Source of the DNA: CAYPNP01 sp964412195 | GTDB taxonomy: Bacteria; Acidobacteriota; JAAYUB01 | Direction of reading: 5' to 3' | Length of the DNA stretch: 64,000 nt | NCBI GenBank assembly: GCA_964412195.1 | Contig: CAYPNP010000009.1 | Coordinates: forward strand, 62,001 to 126,000 | Shown: positions 52,577 through 62,373 of the stretch, in pieces | Layout of the letters: each line of letters opens with the position of its first letter | Position numbering within the stretch: position 1 is the first letter of the stretch | The notes under the pieces: model-generated | What the model saw: only the letters and a program-made list of their open reading frames with translations | Database searches by the model: none | Told to the model about the DNA's origin: nothing | Position numbers and translations under genes: made by a program

Positions 52577-54280
52577 ATGAGCAACAACCACGTGAGGTCA
52601 TCCATGAATCGAACCGTGCGACGGATGCTGCGGGCGGCCCTGCCGGCGCTGCTGCTGGCCGGCTGGGCGGCGGGGCAGGCGGCCGAGCCGCCGCCGGCGC
52701 TGCCCGCGGGCGCCCTGGTGGTGGCGGAGACCCCCGACTTCAAGGGCCTGAAGGCGGCCTGGGACGGGTCCGCCGCCCGCCCGGCGTGGGAGGCGAGCGC
52801 CGCCCTGGAGATGTTCAAGCGCTCCCGCCTCTTCCTCAAGCTGGAGGACCGCCGGAGCCTGCTGTCGCTGGCGGCGGGCACGGAGCTGGACGAGGCCTTC
52901 CTCGACGGCCTGCAGGCCGGCCGGACCATCGCGGCGGTCTACGACCCGGGCCGCCGCGAGGCGCTGCTGATGGTGGAGCTGGCCCACGGCGGGGGCGGGG
53001 AGGCGCTGGCCGCGCTGCTGAAGGCGCTGCCAGAGCAGCGCCACCTCGGCCTGGCCTACCGCGGGCGCTACCTGGAGGAGGAGAACGTCTACCTCGGCGC
53101 CTTCCAGGCGGGCAACCGGGTGTACCTGGCCTCGTCGGAGCGGCTCATCAAGGAAGTGGTCCGCGTCTCCAAGGAAGGCGGCGGCTACCGCCTGCCGGAG
53201 TTCCCGGCCGGCGCCGCCTCCCTGCGGCTGGACGTCGACCTGGCGGCCATCCGCCGGACGTCCTACTTCCGGCGCTACTGGCTGCCGCTGGACCGCTCGG
53301 CGTGGGCGCCGTACGCCCGCGAACTGGTGGCCTTGGCAAGCACCCCGGCCGGCTGGTCGGAGCAGCGCCTCTTCCTCGAGTCGGCGGAGACGACCGCCGC
53401 CTGGCCCGCCGCGCCGGCCTTCCCGGCCGGGCCCGCCGGCGACGCCTGGCCGGCCTGGATGGTCCAGCAGGGCGTGGAGGCCGGGCCGGTGAAGGAACTG
53501 CTGCTGGGCGGTATCCTGCGCCTGCCGGCCGAGAGGCGTGGCGAACTGCAACCGAAGGAGCTGTACAGCGCGGCGGCCACGGGCGAGTCGGCGGCGGAGG
53601 CGTCGGACCTGGAGGTCCGGGTCGACCAGCCCCCGCCGGCCACGGACAAGGAGCAGCTCTTCGCCGGGGCGGCGGCGCCGGGCGACGAACTGCAGGCGTT
53701 CCTGGAGAAGGCCGGCCCCTGGACGGTCCGCTGGTGCTGGGACCTTCGCCGGGACGCCGCCACGGGCAACTGGACCCGCCAGGAGTTTGGCCTGTCCCTG
53801 GAAAGTGCCACCGCAGGCGCAGATGCAGGAGAGCAACTGAAGAAGCTCCTGGGCCGGGCGCTGGTCGCGGCCTACCTGTGCAATCCCGAGTCGGTGGCCT
53901 GGAACGGTCCGGCCGCGGGCGGGACGGTGGCCCACTGCACCGCGCCCGTGGAGCTGCTGCTGGACGCCCCGGGGCCTGGCACGGTCCTGCTGGCTACATC
54001 GGCGGCGCAACTGGCGCGGGTCCGGGCGCTGGCGGCCGTGACCGTCGCCGCACCGCTGGCCGGCCGCCTGGCGCTGGGGACCGCCGCCGGCAAGTACAGC
54101 CAGTTCCTGCGCGACCTGGGCCGCGCGGACAAGCCGCAGGCCGCGTATGAGCCCCGGTTCATGGAGGACGTGGTGCCCTCCTTGCTGCAGGTCCTGGGGC
54201 GGGTTTCGGAGATCCGAATCCTGCGCGCCCCGGTTTCCGGCGGGATGTACGAGCGGGTGGAGTACGTCCTGGCCAAGTGA
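52577..54280 (+). CDS. Secreted protein of unknown function ending the propeller-VIT-TPR operon
   Basis: 567 residues from ATG 52577, 10 bases after the TPR stop; ATG 52604 is an alternative that also has a GAGGT site. Signal peptide MLRAALPALLLAGWAAGQAAE. The mature part begins LPAGALVVAETPDFKGLKAAWDGS and has the repeated build seen in substrate-mimic-like secreted proteins of the DUF3352 kind (a VYLASSERLIKEVVR segment and LLLATSAAQLARVRAL in equivalent places of two halves). That similarity is only suggestive. No catalytic residues are recognised. Gene order makes it a partner of the VIT-vWA and TPR proteins. Confidence 0.7.
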   Translation: MSNNHVRSSMNRTVRRMLRAALPALLLAGWAAGQAAEPPPALPAGALVVAETPDFKGLKAAWDGSAARPAWEASAALEMFKRSRLFLKLEDRRSLLSLAAGTELDEAFLDGLQAGRTIAAVYDPGRREALLMVELAHGGGGEALAALLKALPEQRHLGLAYRGRYLEEENVYLGAFQAGNRVYLASSERLIKEVVRVSKEGGGYRLPEFPAGAASLRLDVDLAAIRRTSYFRRYWLPLDRSAWAPYARELVALASTPAGWSEQRLFLESAETTAAWPAAPAFPAGPAGDAWPAWMVQQGVEAGPVKELLLGGILRLPAERRGELQPKELYSAAATGESAAEASDLEVRVDQPPPATDKEQLFAGAAAPGDELQAFLEKAGPWTVRWCWDLRRDAATGNWTRQEFGLSLESATAGADAGEQLKKLLGRALVAAYLCNPESVAWNGPAAGGTVAHCTAPVELLLDAPGPGTVLLATSAAQLARVRALAAVTVAAPLAGRLALGTAAGKYSQFLRDLGRADKPQAAYEPRFMEDVVPSLLQVLGRVSEIRILRAPVSGGMYERVEYVLAK

Positions 54281-54289
54281 CGAATGACA

Positions 54290-54330
54290 ACCGATCGTAA
54301 TCGTCGATCGTAATCGTGCTCGTAATCGAC
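54290..54330. repeat. GATCGTAATC hexamer tract opening the gap 54281-54843
   Basis: ATCGTAATCGTCG-type hexamers. Further on in this 563-base gap: GGTGAATTGGTGAATC words (about 54405-54422), a perfect hairpin CCGCATCCC-TCCG-GGATGCGG (54618-54638), and a 29-base direct repeat of period 31 (54745-54773 and 54776-54804). No gene is evident; open frames here extend into the next gene but look non-coding. Confidence 0.65.
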
Positions 54331-55740
54331 AGTTTGGAGTGCGGCGCAGTGAGCGCCGCTTTGGAATCCGCCGGAGCGCGGATGTCCCGTCTGCACGATG
54401 CAATGGTGAATTGGTGAATCGGTCGAACGCGCCCCGGAAGCGGCGTGGCGAAAAATGGCCAGAGCATGAAAAACAAGCGCCGGTCCGCGCACCCCTCCGG
54501 GGCTCGGGAAAATAAAACAAAGAGGATTCTAACCACGCAGCCTCCGGTGGCGGCGGCCGACCCTCCGGGTCTGGCCTTGCCACCGGCTAATTTCTTTTCC
54601 TCCCTCCGGGAGGCCTCCCGCATCCCTCCGGGATGCGGTAAGCCTGGGTCTTCAGCGTGCCGTCGTAGACAGCGGCACCCCGCCGCGGGACGATTTCTCA
54701 CTCGCCAAGATCCAAAATCTCCGGTGATTCCACGCTCCGATCCGCGTCCGGGGGCTGCGGTCTACGTCCGCCCCACGTCCGGGGGACGCGGTCTACGCCA
54801 GCCCCGCGTTTGTCTGTGCGTGTCTGTGGTCTGTATCCTGGTCATGTCTTCCTTCGCCGCGGCGGCGCCAGCGGAGGATTTCCGGAAACTCGTCGAGGCC
54901 GAGCCCGGCGCCTTCGCCCTGCTGGGGGACCTCGAGGCGGGCCGGGCCGTCCTGGCCGGCGACGCCCGGGTGCTGGAATCCCGCGTGCCGGCTGGTTCGT
55001 GGGTGAAACTCTTCCAGGCCTACTCCCTGGTCGTCGGTCGCCAGGTCACAGTGGAAGAGAAAGTCCGCTGCGACGGCTGGCAGGGGCCGGGTCCGCGCTG
55101 CTGGTACGGTCCTGGGCACGGCGAATTGGATCTGGTGGGGGCGCTGGCGCACTCCTGCAACGCATACTTCGTCACTGTGCGACCCCGGCTGGAGAAGGCG
55201 GGATACGCGGCAACGCTGGCAGCCTTCCTCCCGGTGGGATCCGGCCGGCCGGGCGACGCTGCCGGCGCAGCCGACTGGGACGGCGCGTTCCTGCGCGGCG
55301 AGCTGACGGCGCGCTCGCCCCGCTTCGACGCCTTCTGCCGGGCGGTGGCGGCGCTGGTCCTGGCCCGCCGCCTGGACTGGGCCGGCGCCGGGGAGTCGCG
55401 GACGCTGTCTGGTGAAACGATCCGGTTGGACGAAACCGCCCGCCAGTCGGTGCTTTCCGGTATGCGCCGGGCCGCCTCCGAAGGGACGGCCGTGGAGCTG
55501 GCCCGGGAATTCGGCTCCGATGACCTGCTGGCCAAGACTTCGTCCATGATGCCGGCGACAGCGCCGGCCCGCTCCAGGAACCGCAACCGGGTCGGCATGG
55601 TCTGCGCCTTCCATCCCGCGGCGGCGCCGCGGGCGTTCATCTTCCTCTTCGTGCCGCGCGGCTTCGCGCCGGAGAAGGCCGCCCCGCTGGCGGGGAAGGT
55701 CCTGCGCTCCTTCTGCCTCCAGAGAAACATCCTGAATCCA

Positions 55741-55966
<226 letters not shown>

Positions 55967-55977
55967 ATTGGGTGAGG

Positions 55978-57420
55978 CTATTTGAACAGGCGGGGCCACA
56001 GGGCGTCGACGCGAGTCTTGACCTCCTCGCTCATGGCGATCCGGTCGGGCCAGGGACGGGTGAAGCCCTCCTCCGTCCACTTGCGCGTGGCGTCGATGCC
56101 GACCTTGGAGCCATAGTTGGGCAGGCGCGAGGCGTGGTCGAGGCTGTCCACCGGGCCCTGCACGAACTCGAAGTCCCGCTGCGGGTCGATGTGGTTGAGG
56201 GCGATCCAGGCGGTCTCGGCCGGGTCCTGGATGTTCACCTCGTGGTCCACCACCACGATCACCTTCGAGAACATCGCCTGCCCGAGTCCCCAGATCCCGT
56301 GCATCACCTTCCGGGCGTGCCCCGGGTAGGCCTTCCGGATGGAGACCAGCATCAGGTTGTGGAAGACGCCCTCGAACGGCATGTGGACGTCGGCGATCTC
56401 GGGGAACTGCTTTCGCATCACCGGCAGCAGGATGCGCTCGATGGCCCGACCCATGTGGCAGTCCTCCATGGGCGGCCGGCCGACGATGGTGGTGTGGTAG
56501 ACGGGCTCGCGCCGGCGGGTCAGGCAGCGGACGCGGAAGACCGGGTAGTCGTCCTCCAGCGAGTAGAAGCCGGTGTGGTCGCCGAAGGGCCCCTCGCGGC
56601 GGGTCTCGCCGCAGGTGACGGTGCCCTCCAGCACGAACTCGGCCGAGGCGGGCACCTCGAGGCCGACCGTCCGGCAGGGGACCATCTCCACCGGCCCGCC
56701 GCGCAGGAAGCCGGCGAAGATCATCTCGTCGAAGTCGTCCGGCAGGGGCAGGGTGGCGGCGAAGGTCACCACCGGGTCGGCGCCGACGGCCACGGCGACC
56801 TCCATGGGCTCGCCGGGCCGGTAGCCCTTGCGGTAGCTGCGGGCGCCCTGCTTGTGGACCTGCCAGTGCATGCCGGTGGTGCGCCCGTCGTAGACCTGCA
56901 TCCGGTACATGCCGCAGTTGCGCTTGCCGCTCTCGGGATCGCGGGTGAAGACCAGGGGCAGGGTGATGAAGCGGCCGCCGTCGCCGGGCCAGCACTGGAG
57001 CACGGGCAGGTCGAGCAGGGAGAAGTCCTGCTCCAGCACCACCTCCTGGCAGGGGGCGGACCTGACGGTCTTGGGGAAGAAGCCGGCCAGGTCGGCCAGC
57101 CGGGGCAGCATCTTGATTTTTTCCGCCAGCGACGCCGGGCTCTTGAATTCCAGCAGCACCTGCACCCGCTCGGCCACCTCGTCGATCCGCTCCACGCCGA
57201 GGGCCAGGTTCATCCGCTCGGGCGAGGCGAAGGCATTGATCAGCACCGGGAAGCGGCTGCCCTCGACGTTCTCGAAGAGCAAAGCCGGGCCGCCGCCCTT
57301 GACCGCGCGGTCGGCGATCTCGGTGATTTCCAGGATGGGGGACACCGGCTCGGCGATCCGCCGGAGCTGGCCCCGCTTCTCCAGGGCCGTGATGAATTCC
57401 CGCAGGTCCTTGTAGGCCAC
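55978..57420 (-). CDS. ubiD: UbiD-family decarboxylase
   Basis: 480 residues, the length of UbiD (497 in E. coli). UbiD enzymes use prenylated FMN to decarboxylate or carboxylate aromatic or unsaturated acids, for example 4-hydroxybenzoate derivatives in ubiquinone/menaquinone synthesis. Seen: YKDLREFITALEKRGQLRRI at the N-terminus, GMYRMQVYDGRTTGMHWQVHKQGARSY (the prFMN side), the catalytic Glu-Arg-Glu region ETRREGPFGDHTGFY near 270-285, and KVIVVVDHEVNIQDP. No ubiX is in the window. Starts 34 bases after the HEAT-repeat gene stop, so the two may be co-transcribed. Substrate not determinable here. Confidence 0.92.
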   Translation of the reverse strand: MAYKDLREFITALEKRGQLRRIAEPVSPILEITEIADRAVKGGGPALLFENVEGSRFPVLINAFASPERMNLALGVERIDEVAERVQVLLEFKSPASLAEKIKMLPRLADLAGFFPKTVRSAPCQEVVLEQDFSLLDLPVLQCWPGDGGRFITLPLVFTRDPESGKRNCGMYRMQVYDGRTTGMHWQVHKQGARSYRKGYRPGEPMEVAVAVGADPVVTFAATLPLPDDFDEMIFAGFLRGGPVEMVPCRTVGLEVPASAEFVLEGTVTCGETRREGPFGDHTGFYSLEDDYPVFRVRCLTRRREPVYHTTIVGRPPMEDCHMGRAIERILLPVMRKQFPEIADVHMPFEGVFHNLMLVSIRKAYPGHARKVMHGIWGLGQAMFSKVIVVVDHEVNIQDPAETAWIALNHIDPQRDFEFVQGPVDSLDHASRLPNYGSKVGIDATRKWTEEGFTRPWPDRIAMSEEVKTRVDALWPRLFK

Positions 57421-57454
57421 GGTGGAGCTTCCTTCGCGCCGCGCTGCCGGACGG

Positions 57455-58819
57455 CTAGGCCCCGCCGGTGCGGGACTGGATCCGCCGCACGGCCACCAGG
57501 GCGGCCGAGGCGGCGTCGGCGTTGCTGTCGTGGGTGTACTGCTGGACCTCCTCCAGCGTCTTGGCGTCGCCGCGCAGCCCCAGGATCTGCAGCAGCTTGA
57601 CCCGGAGGTCGCCCTTGGCGGCGCGCAGGGTCGGGTAGAGGTCCACGAGCTGGGCGGGCGTGAACTCCAGGAAGTAGTTGTAGACCTGCTGGTCGTAGCG
57701 GGTGGAGTCCAGCTCCCGCGCCATCTCGCCGATCCGGTCCTTCTGGCCGAAGCGGTAGAGGGCGTAGTCGAGGGCCAGCTGGAAGTGGCGGTCCTTGGCG
57801 GCGGCCGACCGGGCCTTCTGGATGGTGTCGAGCGTGTCCGGGTCGGCCAGCCGGGCCAGGCCCTCGGCGGCGGCGACGCGGAAGTCGCCGTTCACGTGAT
57901 TGAGGGCGGGCAGGAAGAGCTTCTTCGCCCGCGGGTCGGCGATCATGGCCAGGGCCTCCAGGCAGCGCAGCTGGAGGTCCTCGTCGGAGGAGGCCGGGAT
58001 CACCTTCATGACCTTCTTGCGCTCCTTGATGCCCGACTCGTAGATCTCCATGAGGGCCGGGACGGCGCAGGTGCAGCGCAGCAGGCCGCAGGTGAGGATG
58101 GCCTCGTCGTGGACCGGCTTGTCCGGGTCGTTGACGTGGATGGCCACCTCCTCGCAGACGTCCTGCGAGCCGATCTTGTAGAAGGAGCGGAAGTACTCGA
58201 TGCGGATGCTGCCGGAAGGCTCCTGCACCAGGACCTCCTTCATCCGGGGCAGGGCGGATTTGGCCCGGAAGATGCCCAGGCTCATCACGGCCGCCTTGCG
58301 CACCTTGTCCTCGGGGTCGTCCAGCCGGGCCGAGGCCGCCTGGATGGCGTCGGGCGAGACCATGACGTAGGACTCCACCGCCAGGTCGTTGTAGTTGCTG
58401 TCGAAGGGATTGAGGAAACTGTATACCTTCTTGGTCCCGGCGATGAAACCGGTCTCGTCCAGGACGTACAGGTGCACCATGGCGTCCAGCGCCTTCTGGC
58501 GGGTGTCGGCGCGCTCGTCCGCCGAAAGTTTCACGTAGGCCGGGAGCGCGCGCGGGTCACGGATCTCGTCCAGGGCGCCCAGCACGGCGGCGCGGACGTC
58601 GGCGCTCGGATCCGCGGCCGCTTCCACGAGGGCCGGCACGGCCTGGTGGGCCTTGGCCCCGCCGAGCGACTTGGCCGCCTCGATGCGCCGGTCGGCGTCG
58701 GGGTGCTTGAGGTCGTAGATCAGGCCGTCCACGCTGGATTTGCGGGGCTGGCTCTGGCCGAAGGCCAGCAGACCGCACAACGCCGCGGCGAACAGGACGA
58801 TGACAGCGTGTTTTCGCAC
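57455..58819 (-). CDS. Secreted HEAT-repeat protein
   Basis: 454 residues from GTG 58819, after AAAGGAG. Signal peptide AVIVLFAAALCGLLAFGQS. Residues ~30-440 are HEAT-like helical repeats: DADRRIEAAKSLGGAKAHQAVPALVEAA, DPSADVRAAVLGALDEIRDPRALPAY, DKVRKAAVMSLGIFRAKSALPRM, DFRVAAAEGLARLADPDTLD. A single odd repeat has KKVYSFLNPFDSNYNDLAVESYVMV. Probably a periplasmic scaffold or adaptor; no catalytic residues. Upstream of ubiD on the same strand. Confidence 0.85.
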   Translation of the reverse strand: MRKHAVIVLFAAALCGLLAFGQSQPRKSSVDGLIYDLKHPDADRRIEAAKSLGGAKAHQAVPALVEAAADPSADVRAAVLGALDEIRDPRALPAYVKLSADERADTRQKALDAMVHLYVLDETGFIAGTKKVYSFLNPFDSNYNDLAVESYVMVSPDAIQAASARLDDPEDKVRKAAVMSLGIFRAKSALPRMKEVLVQEPSGSIRIEYFRSFYKIGSQDVCEEVAIHVNDPDKPVHDEAILTCGLLRCTCAVPALMEIYESGIKERKKVMKVIPASSDEDLQLRCLEALAMIADPRAKKLFLPALNHVNGDFRVAAAEGLARLADPDTLDTIQKARSAAAKDRHFQLALDYALYRFGQKDRIGEMARELDSTRYDQQVYNYFLEFTPAQLVDLYPTLRAAKGDLRVKLLQILGLRGDAKTLEEVQQYTHDSNADAASAALVAVRRIQSRTGGA

Positions 58820-58919
58820 CTTGATTCTCCTTTGACTGGCTTGCCGGACGGTGCCGGCATGGGTTGAGAAGGTCGTTCGGATTCAGGAGGTGGCCCGGCG
58901 CGCCGGCGAAAAATGCGCA

Positions 58920-58948
58920 TTGCCACTTGGCCCCATATTATATAAAAT
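58920..58948 (+). promoter_or_regulatory. Promoter of the HARE-HTH gene
   Basis: TTGCCA (58920-58925), a 17-base spacer and TAAAAT (58943-58948). The same AT-rich tract reads TATAAT on the minus strand and may also serve the divergent HEAT-repeat gene. Confidence 0.65.
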
Positions 58949-59003
58949 AAGCCTTCCTGGGAAAAGCCTTTCCCAAACCCGCAGGAAAAGAGGATTACCC
59001 CCC

Positions 59004-59996
59004 ATGACGTACCCCGAGGCAGCCCTGAAGATTCTGGAGGAGGCCGGCCGTCCCCTCGACCACCAGCAGATCACGGCCATCGCCCTGGAGCGCGGCTGGA
59101 TCGAGCCCCAGGGGCCCGACCCGGCCTCCATCATGAACACGCTGATCATGCAGGATCTGAAGACCAAGGGGGTGCGCTCGGAATTCTCCCGCCTCGGCCC
59201 GGGCACTTACGCCCTGCGCAAGCTGGTCTACAAGGCCGTGCCCGAGATCGACGACGTCCCGCCGCCGGCCGCCGCGTCCCATGCCCGCCGCGGCCGCCCG
59301 CGCCATGACGCCGCCGGGCCCGCAGACCGGCAGCCCGCCGACCGGCAGCCCATGGAGCGCCCGAAGCATGACCGGCCGCGCCCCGACCGGCCGCCCATGG
59401 AGCGCCGGCACCCCCGGATGCAGCGCCCGCCGCGGCCGCCCAAGCCGCACGAAGCCCCGCGCCCCGAGTACAACGCGCCGCGGCAGGACTACGCCGCCCC
59501 CCGGGCGGAGCACAACGTCCAGCGGCAGGAGTATGCGACACCCCGGCCGGACTACAGCGCCCCGCGCGGGGAGGGGGATGCGCCCGTGTCGGCCAAGGAG
59601 TTGTGGGGCCTGATGGAGGCCTTCGGCACCATCATGGGCTACAAGATCCAGGCGGTGCTGCTGTCCGACGGCAAGTCCCACTGCATGGGCTGGCACATCG
59701 GGGGCAATCCCGAGCTGGCCTTCATCCTGTGGGTGGCGGAGGGGACCGACATGCACGCCGGCATCGCCGAGCTGGTCTCGCTGAATTACCACAAGGTGGT
59801 GGTGATGGCCACCGACGAGGCGATGTCCCAGGCGGAAGCGTTCCTGTCCGAGCAGGGGCTGGCGGACAAGACCGACCTGATCTCCATCGGCCTGCTGGGC
59901 GCCCAGGCGTCCGCCGGCCTCCGCTACATGAACTTCTACAACCGCCTGTGCGACTGCCGCCAGGCCAAGGAGCGCCGCGGCTTCGTCATCGGCTGA
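59004..59996 (+). CDS. HARE-HTH domain protein with repetitive Pro/His-rich linker
   Basis: 330 residues. Residues 1-75 match a HARE-HTH winged-helix domain (YPEAALKILEEAGRPLDHQQITAIALERGW, NTLIMQDLKTKG, RLGPGTYAL), a family linked by others to DNA-modification and restriction proteins and to RNA polymerase delta. Residues ~85-195 are low-complexity, with repeated units such as APRPEYNAPRQDYAAPR and HxxPPM. The C-terminal domain (~200-330) is globular: LWGLMEAFGTIMGYKIQAVLL, HCMGWHIGGNPELAFILWVAEG, VSLNYHKVVVMATDEAM. I recognise no family for it, though the pattern could be a nuclease- or Rossmann-like fold. A regulatory or DNA-binding role is inferred from the HTH. Confidence 0.75.
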   Translation: MTYPEAALKILEEAGRPLDHQQITAIALERGWIEPQGPDPASIMNTLIMQDLKTKGVRSEFSRLGPGTYALRKLVYKAVPEIDDVPPPAAASHARRGRPRHDAAGPADRQPADRQPMERPKHDRPRPDRPPMERRHPRMQRPPRPPKPHEAPRPEYNAPRQDYAAPRAEHNVQRQEYATPRPDYSAPRGEGDAPVSAKELWGLMEAFGTIMGYKIQAVLLSDGKSHCMGWHIGGNPELAFILWVAEGTDMHAGIAELVSLNYHKVVVMATDEAMSQAEAFLSEQGLADKTDLISIGLLGAQASAGLRYMNFYNRLCDCRQAKERRGFVIG

Positions 59997-60011
59997 AAGG
60001 ATGCCGGCTTC

Positions 60012-60120
60012 CCCAATCGATCGTAATCGTCGATCGTAATCGTTATCGTAATCGTGCTCGACGGATGGCTGGCGATCGCCGATCCGGCCATGGACCATGG
60101 ACCATTGACCATGGCCGGCA
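60012..60120. repeat. GATCGTAATC hexamers followed by GGACCAT heptads
   Basis: Hexamers (ATCGATCGTAATCG type) at about 60016-60062, then GGACCAT/TGACCAT heptads at about 60086-60117. Between the HARE-HTH gene and the proline-rich gene. Confidence 0.75.
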
Positions 60121-60202
60121 GAGGAGTTCCGCGTTCATCCGCGTCTGGATGAGTGGCCAGATGCGAAAGAACGCGGATCGTTGTAGATGGGTTCGTCGAA
60201 AA

Positions 60203-61033
60203 CTAGCCGATCGGCTTGCCGTCCGGCTCGGGCGGCGGTTCCGGCGGGCCGGGATCTTGCGGTCCGACGGGCGGGCCGGGATCCTGGACGCCGAACGTTT
60301 CGCCCTGCATCGTCGCTCCGATCCGGGCCCCGGCGGCCAGGCCTGCGCGAGGGGCGTTGTCATCACCGTCCTGGTAGCCGGCGACATTCGCCCGGTCCGC
60401 TTGGGCGATCAGGCCCGAGAAGGCTACATGTTGCGGTGGATCAGGGGGGGGAGAGGGCTCTTCAGGAGGCTTCGCCGGGCCCGGCTCGGTGTGGGTCGGG
60501 GCGCTCATCCGCGGGTCGGGCGGGCGCGGCATCCCCGGCTTGTCGAAGCCGTCGGGGCCGATGGGCCCCTTCGGTCCCGGGACCGGCGACGTAAAGTGGC
60601 CCGGCCCGAGGCCGTGCCGGATCGCCGGCTTCTTGGGAGTCCCCTGCGGGCCGTGCTCCGTGCCGCCGATCTCGGGGGAGAAGGCGGCGCGGTCGATCAT
60701 CGGATCGCGGAACTTCGAAACAAGGTCGCCAGCCGGCGGGGGATCGGGTTGGGGCGGGACCGGAGTGGGGGGATGGCCTTCTGCCGGGCCGATCCCGAGA
60801 TCAGCCGGCAGCCCGGACCTCAGGTCGGGGGGGAGCTTCCCCAGGTCGGAGGGATCCGGCAGGCGGCCAAGGTCGCCATGGCCGAGGTCCAGCTTGGGCG
60901 GCACGTACACCTCGAGGTGGTCCTGCGCGGCGGCGACGTGCGCCTTCGCCTTGACGGGGCCGGCGGGCGCCGGGGCGGTCGGGGCTTCCGCGGGTTCCGG
61001 CACGGCCGGTTTCCCGGTGGGCTTGATTTCCAT
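60203..61033 (-). CDS. Proline/glycine-rich protein of unknown function
   Basis: 276 residues, mostly Pro, Gly, Asp and Ala with no signal peptide or membrane segment. Short patterns recur (GPxGPxGxDGF, PPxPDPPP, DLGxLPDPSDLGKLPPDL). No domain is recognised. The ATG at 61033 follows AGAGGTG at proper distance, and the codon positions look coding (GC-rich third bases), but a low-complexity frame of this kind can also be spurious. It lies downstream of the vWA gene on the same strand, separated by repeats. Unordered or cell-surface-associated protein is possible. Confidence 0.5.
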   Translation of the reverse strand: MEIKPTGKPAVPEPAEAPTAPAPAGPVKAKAHVAAAQDHLEVYVPPKLDLGHGDLGRLPDPSDLGKLPPDLRSGLPADLGIGPAEGHPPTPVPPQPDPPPAGDLVSKFRDPMIDRAAFSPEIGGTEHGPQGTPKKPAIRHGLGPGHFTSPVPGPKGPIGPDGFDKPGMPRPPDPRMSAPTHTEPGPAKPPEEPSPPPDPPQHVAFSGLIAQADRANVAGYQDGDDNAPRAGLAAGARIGATMQGETFGVQDPGPPVGPQDPGPPEPPPEPDGKPIG

Positions 61034-61189
61034 GATGGCACCTCTGCGAGAAAATTTCCTGCTTCACTTATCGGTCAATCCAGCCGAAAAGTGCACTCCC
61101 GAAAATCAAAGAAAGACCGGGACGAAATACAGTAAAAGAAGTCCTTCCCCGGCGCGAACGGAGATGGCAGTAATGCTTCGCTGGGGCAA

Positions 61190-61253
61190 CTTCGATCAGC
61201 GTGTCGGAATCGGTATCGGTATCGGGGTCGCAATCGGAATTCGGTGCCCTGTC
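61190..61253. repeat. ATCGGT/AATCGG hexamer tract
   Basis: CGGAATCGGTATCGGTATCG-type hexamers (about 61204-61246). It lies in the 269-base gap between the proline-rich and vWA genes; nothing else is recognised there. Confidence 0.65.
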
Positions 61254-61302
61254 GGTCGTGATCCCCACTCAAACTGGGAAGAGGATCATCTCTCAGCGAA
61301 AT

Positions 61303-62373
61303 TCAATGCATCCGGGGGATGGGATCGTATTTGTCCGCTCCGATGATTTCCATGATTTTCGTGAGGGCGGAGGGGGCATCCATAAAAAATGCAGCTTCGG
61401 TTCCCCCTGCCTCGGCCAGCCTGTTCAATTCGTATTTGTCCGAGTAGGATTGGAGACCGAACCCGATGATAAACGTCCGGATCCCGTACAAATCTAGGAG
61501 CGTCTGCGCGGCCTTCTGGGCGACCTCCATCCCCTGGCAGGTGTCCACGCCATCCGTGATGAGGATGATGATGTTGGTCCGTTTCAGGAAGAACGGATCT
61601 GCTTCGACCTCAGGCACGGGCCAGTCTGACTCGTTACCTGTAGCAAAATCGAAGTAGTGGACCAAGCTGGGATTGCCGGTCAGATCGAAGCCTTGCGTGT
61701 ACTCCAGGATGGATTCGAGGGAGTAGCTGATGGGGGTGCTGCCCCTGGCGCCCAGTTCGAGGAGGAAGGGCCAAGTCAATCCGGGTACATCGACGGTCCC
61801 GGTGGTCCGGAGGAAATTCCGGTCGAGCCAACGGCGGAACGATGGCCGGTTGTCGAAGCCCGGATCCAGGCAGGATTTGAACCATTGGTCCTTGTCGCCG
61901 GCCGGGCCATGGACGATCGGCTCCAGCAGTAGGTCGCAATCCCCGGAACAGGCTGAACCGGCCAAGACGTACGTGTTGTATGCCGGTTCCGAGGATCGAT
62001 AGAGACCGGAGGGGAAATAACTATAACTCGGGCCGACGTTGCTGGCCCTGACGTAGAAAGAGGTCCCGGAGTACAGCCAGAAGGACCAGCGCACCCGCCA
62101 GTGTTCCATGTTGAGAAAATAGGTCAGTTGACTTTTGGCGATGGAAATCTTGCTGTCGAACCGCATGCCGCCCCAGTCGTAATTGCTGCACTGTCCTCCG
62201 TATTGCCCATTCGGCTGGCACGACATGCTGCCGGAGTCGTCCAAGATCAGGTAGATGTTGGGGGGAAGACTGGTCGGCACATGGAGGGGGATGGCATTCG
62301 ACGTTCTCTGCGCCACCGTCCAGCCGCCCAAGGCAACCGCCGTTATCAGGATCAGGGACGCCGCCTTCCGCAT
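61303..62373 (-). CDS. Secreted von Willebrand factor A domain protein (PilY1-like N-terminus)
   Basis: 356 residues from ATG 62373, six bases after AGGAGA. Signal peptide AASLILITAVALGGWTVAQ. The vWA domain begins at once: PNIYLILDDSGSMSC with metal site DDSGS at 45-49, ending with NIIILITDGVDTCQG and TFIIGFGLQSYSDKYELNRLAEAGG. A ~200-residue insertion with paired cysteines (NGQYGGQCSNYDWGG, GSACSGDCDLL) sits between the first two strands, as in PilY1-type pilus adhesins. The C-terminal PilY1 propeller is missing. Possibly an adhesin, or a pilus-tip-like protein without a neighbouring pilus operon. Confidence 0.82.
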   Translation of the reverse strand: MRKAASLILITAVALGGWTVAQRTSNAIPLHVPTSLPPNIYLILDDSGSMSCQPNGQYGGQCSNYDWGGMRFDSKISIAKSQLTYFLNMEHWRVRWSFWLYSGTSFYVRASNVGPSYSYFPSGLYRSSEPAYNTYVLAGSACSGDCDLLLEPIVHGPAGDKDQWFKSCLDPGFDNRPSFRRWLDRNFLRTTGTVDVPGLTWPFLLELGARGSTPISYSLESILEYTQGFDLTGNPSLVHYFDFATGNESDWPVPEVEADPFFLKRTNIIILITDGVDTCQGMEVAQKAAQTLLDLYGIRTFIIGFGLQSYSDKYELNRLAEAGGTEAAFFMDAPSALTKIMEIIGADKYDPIPRMH

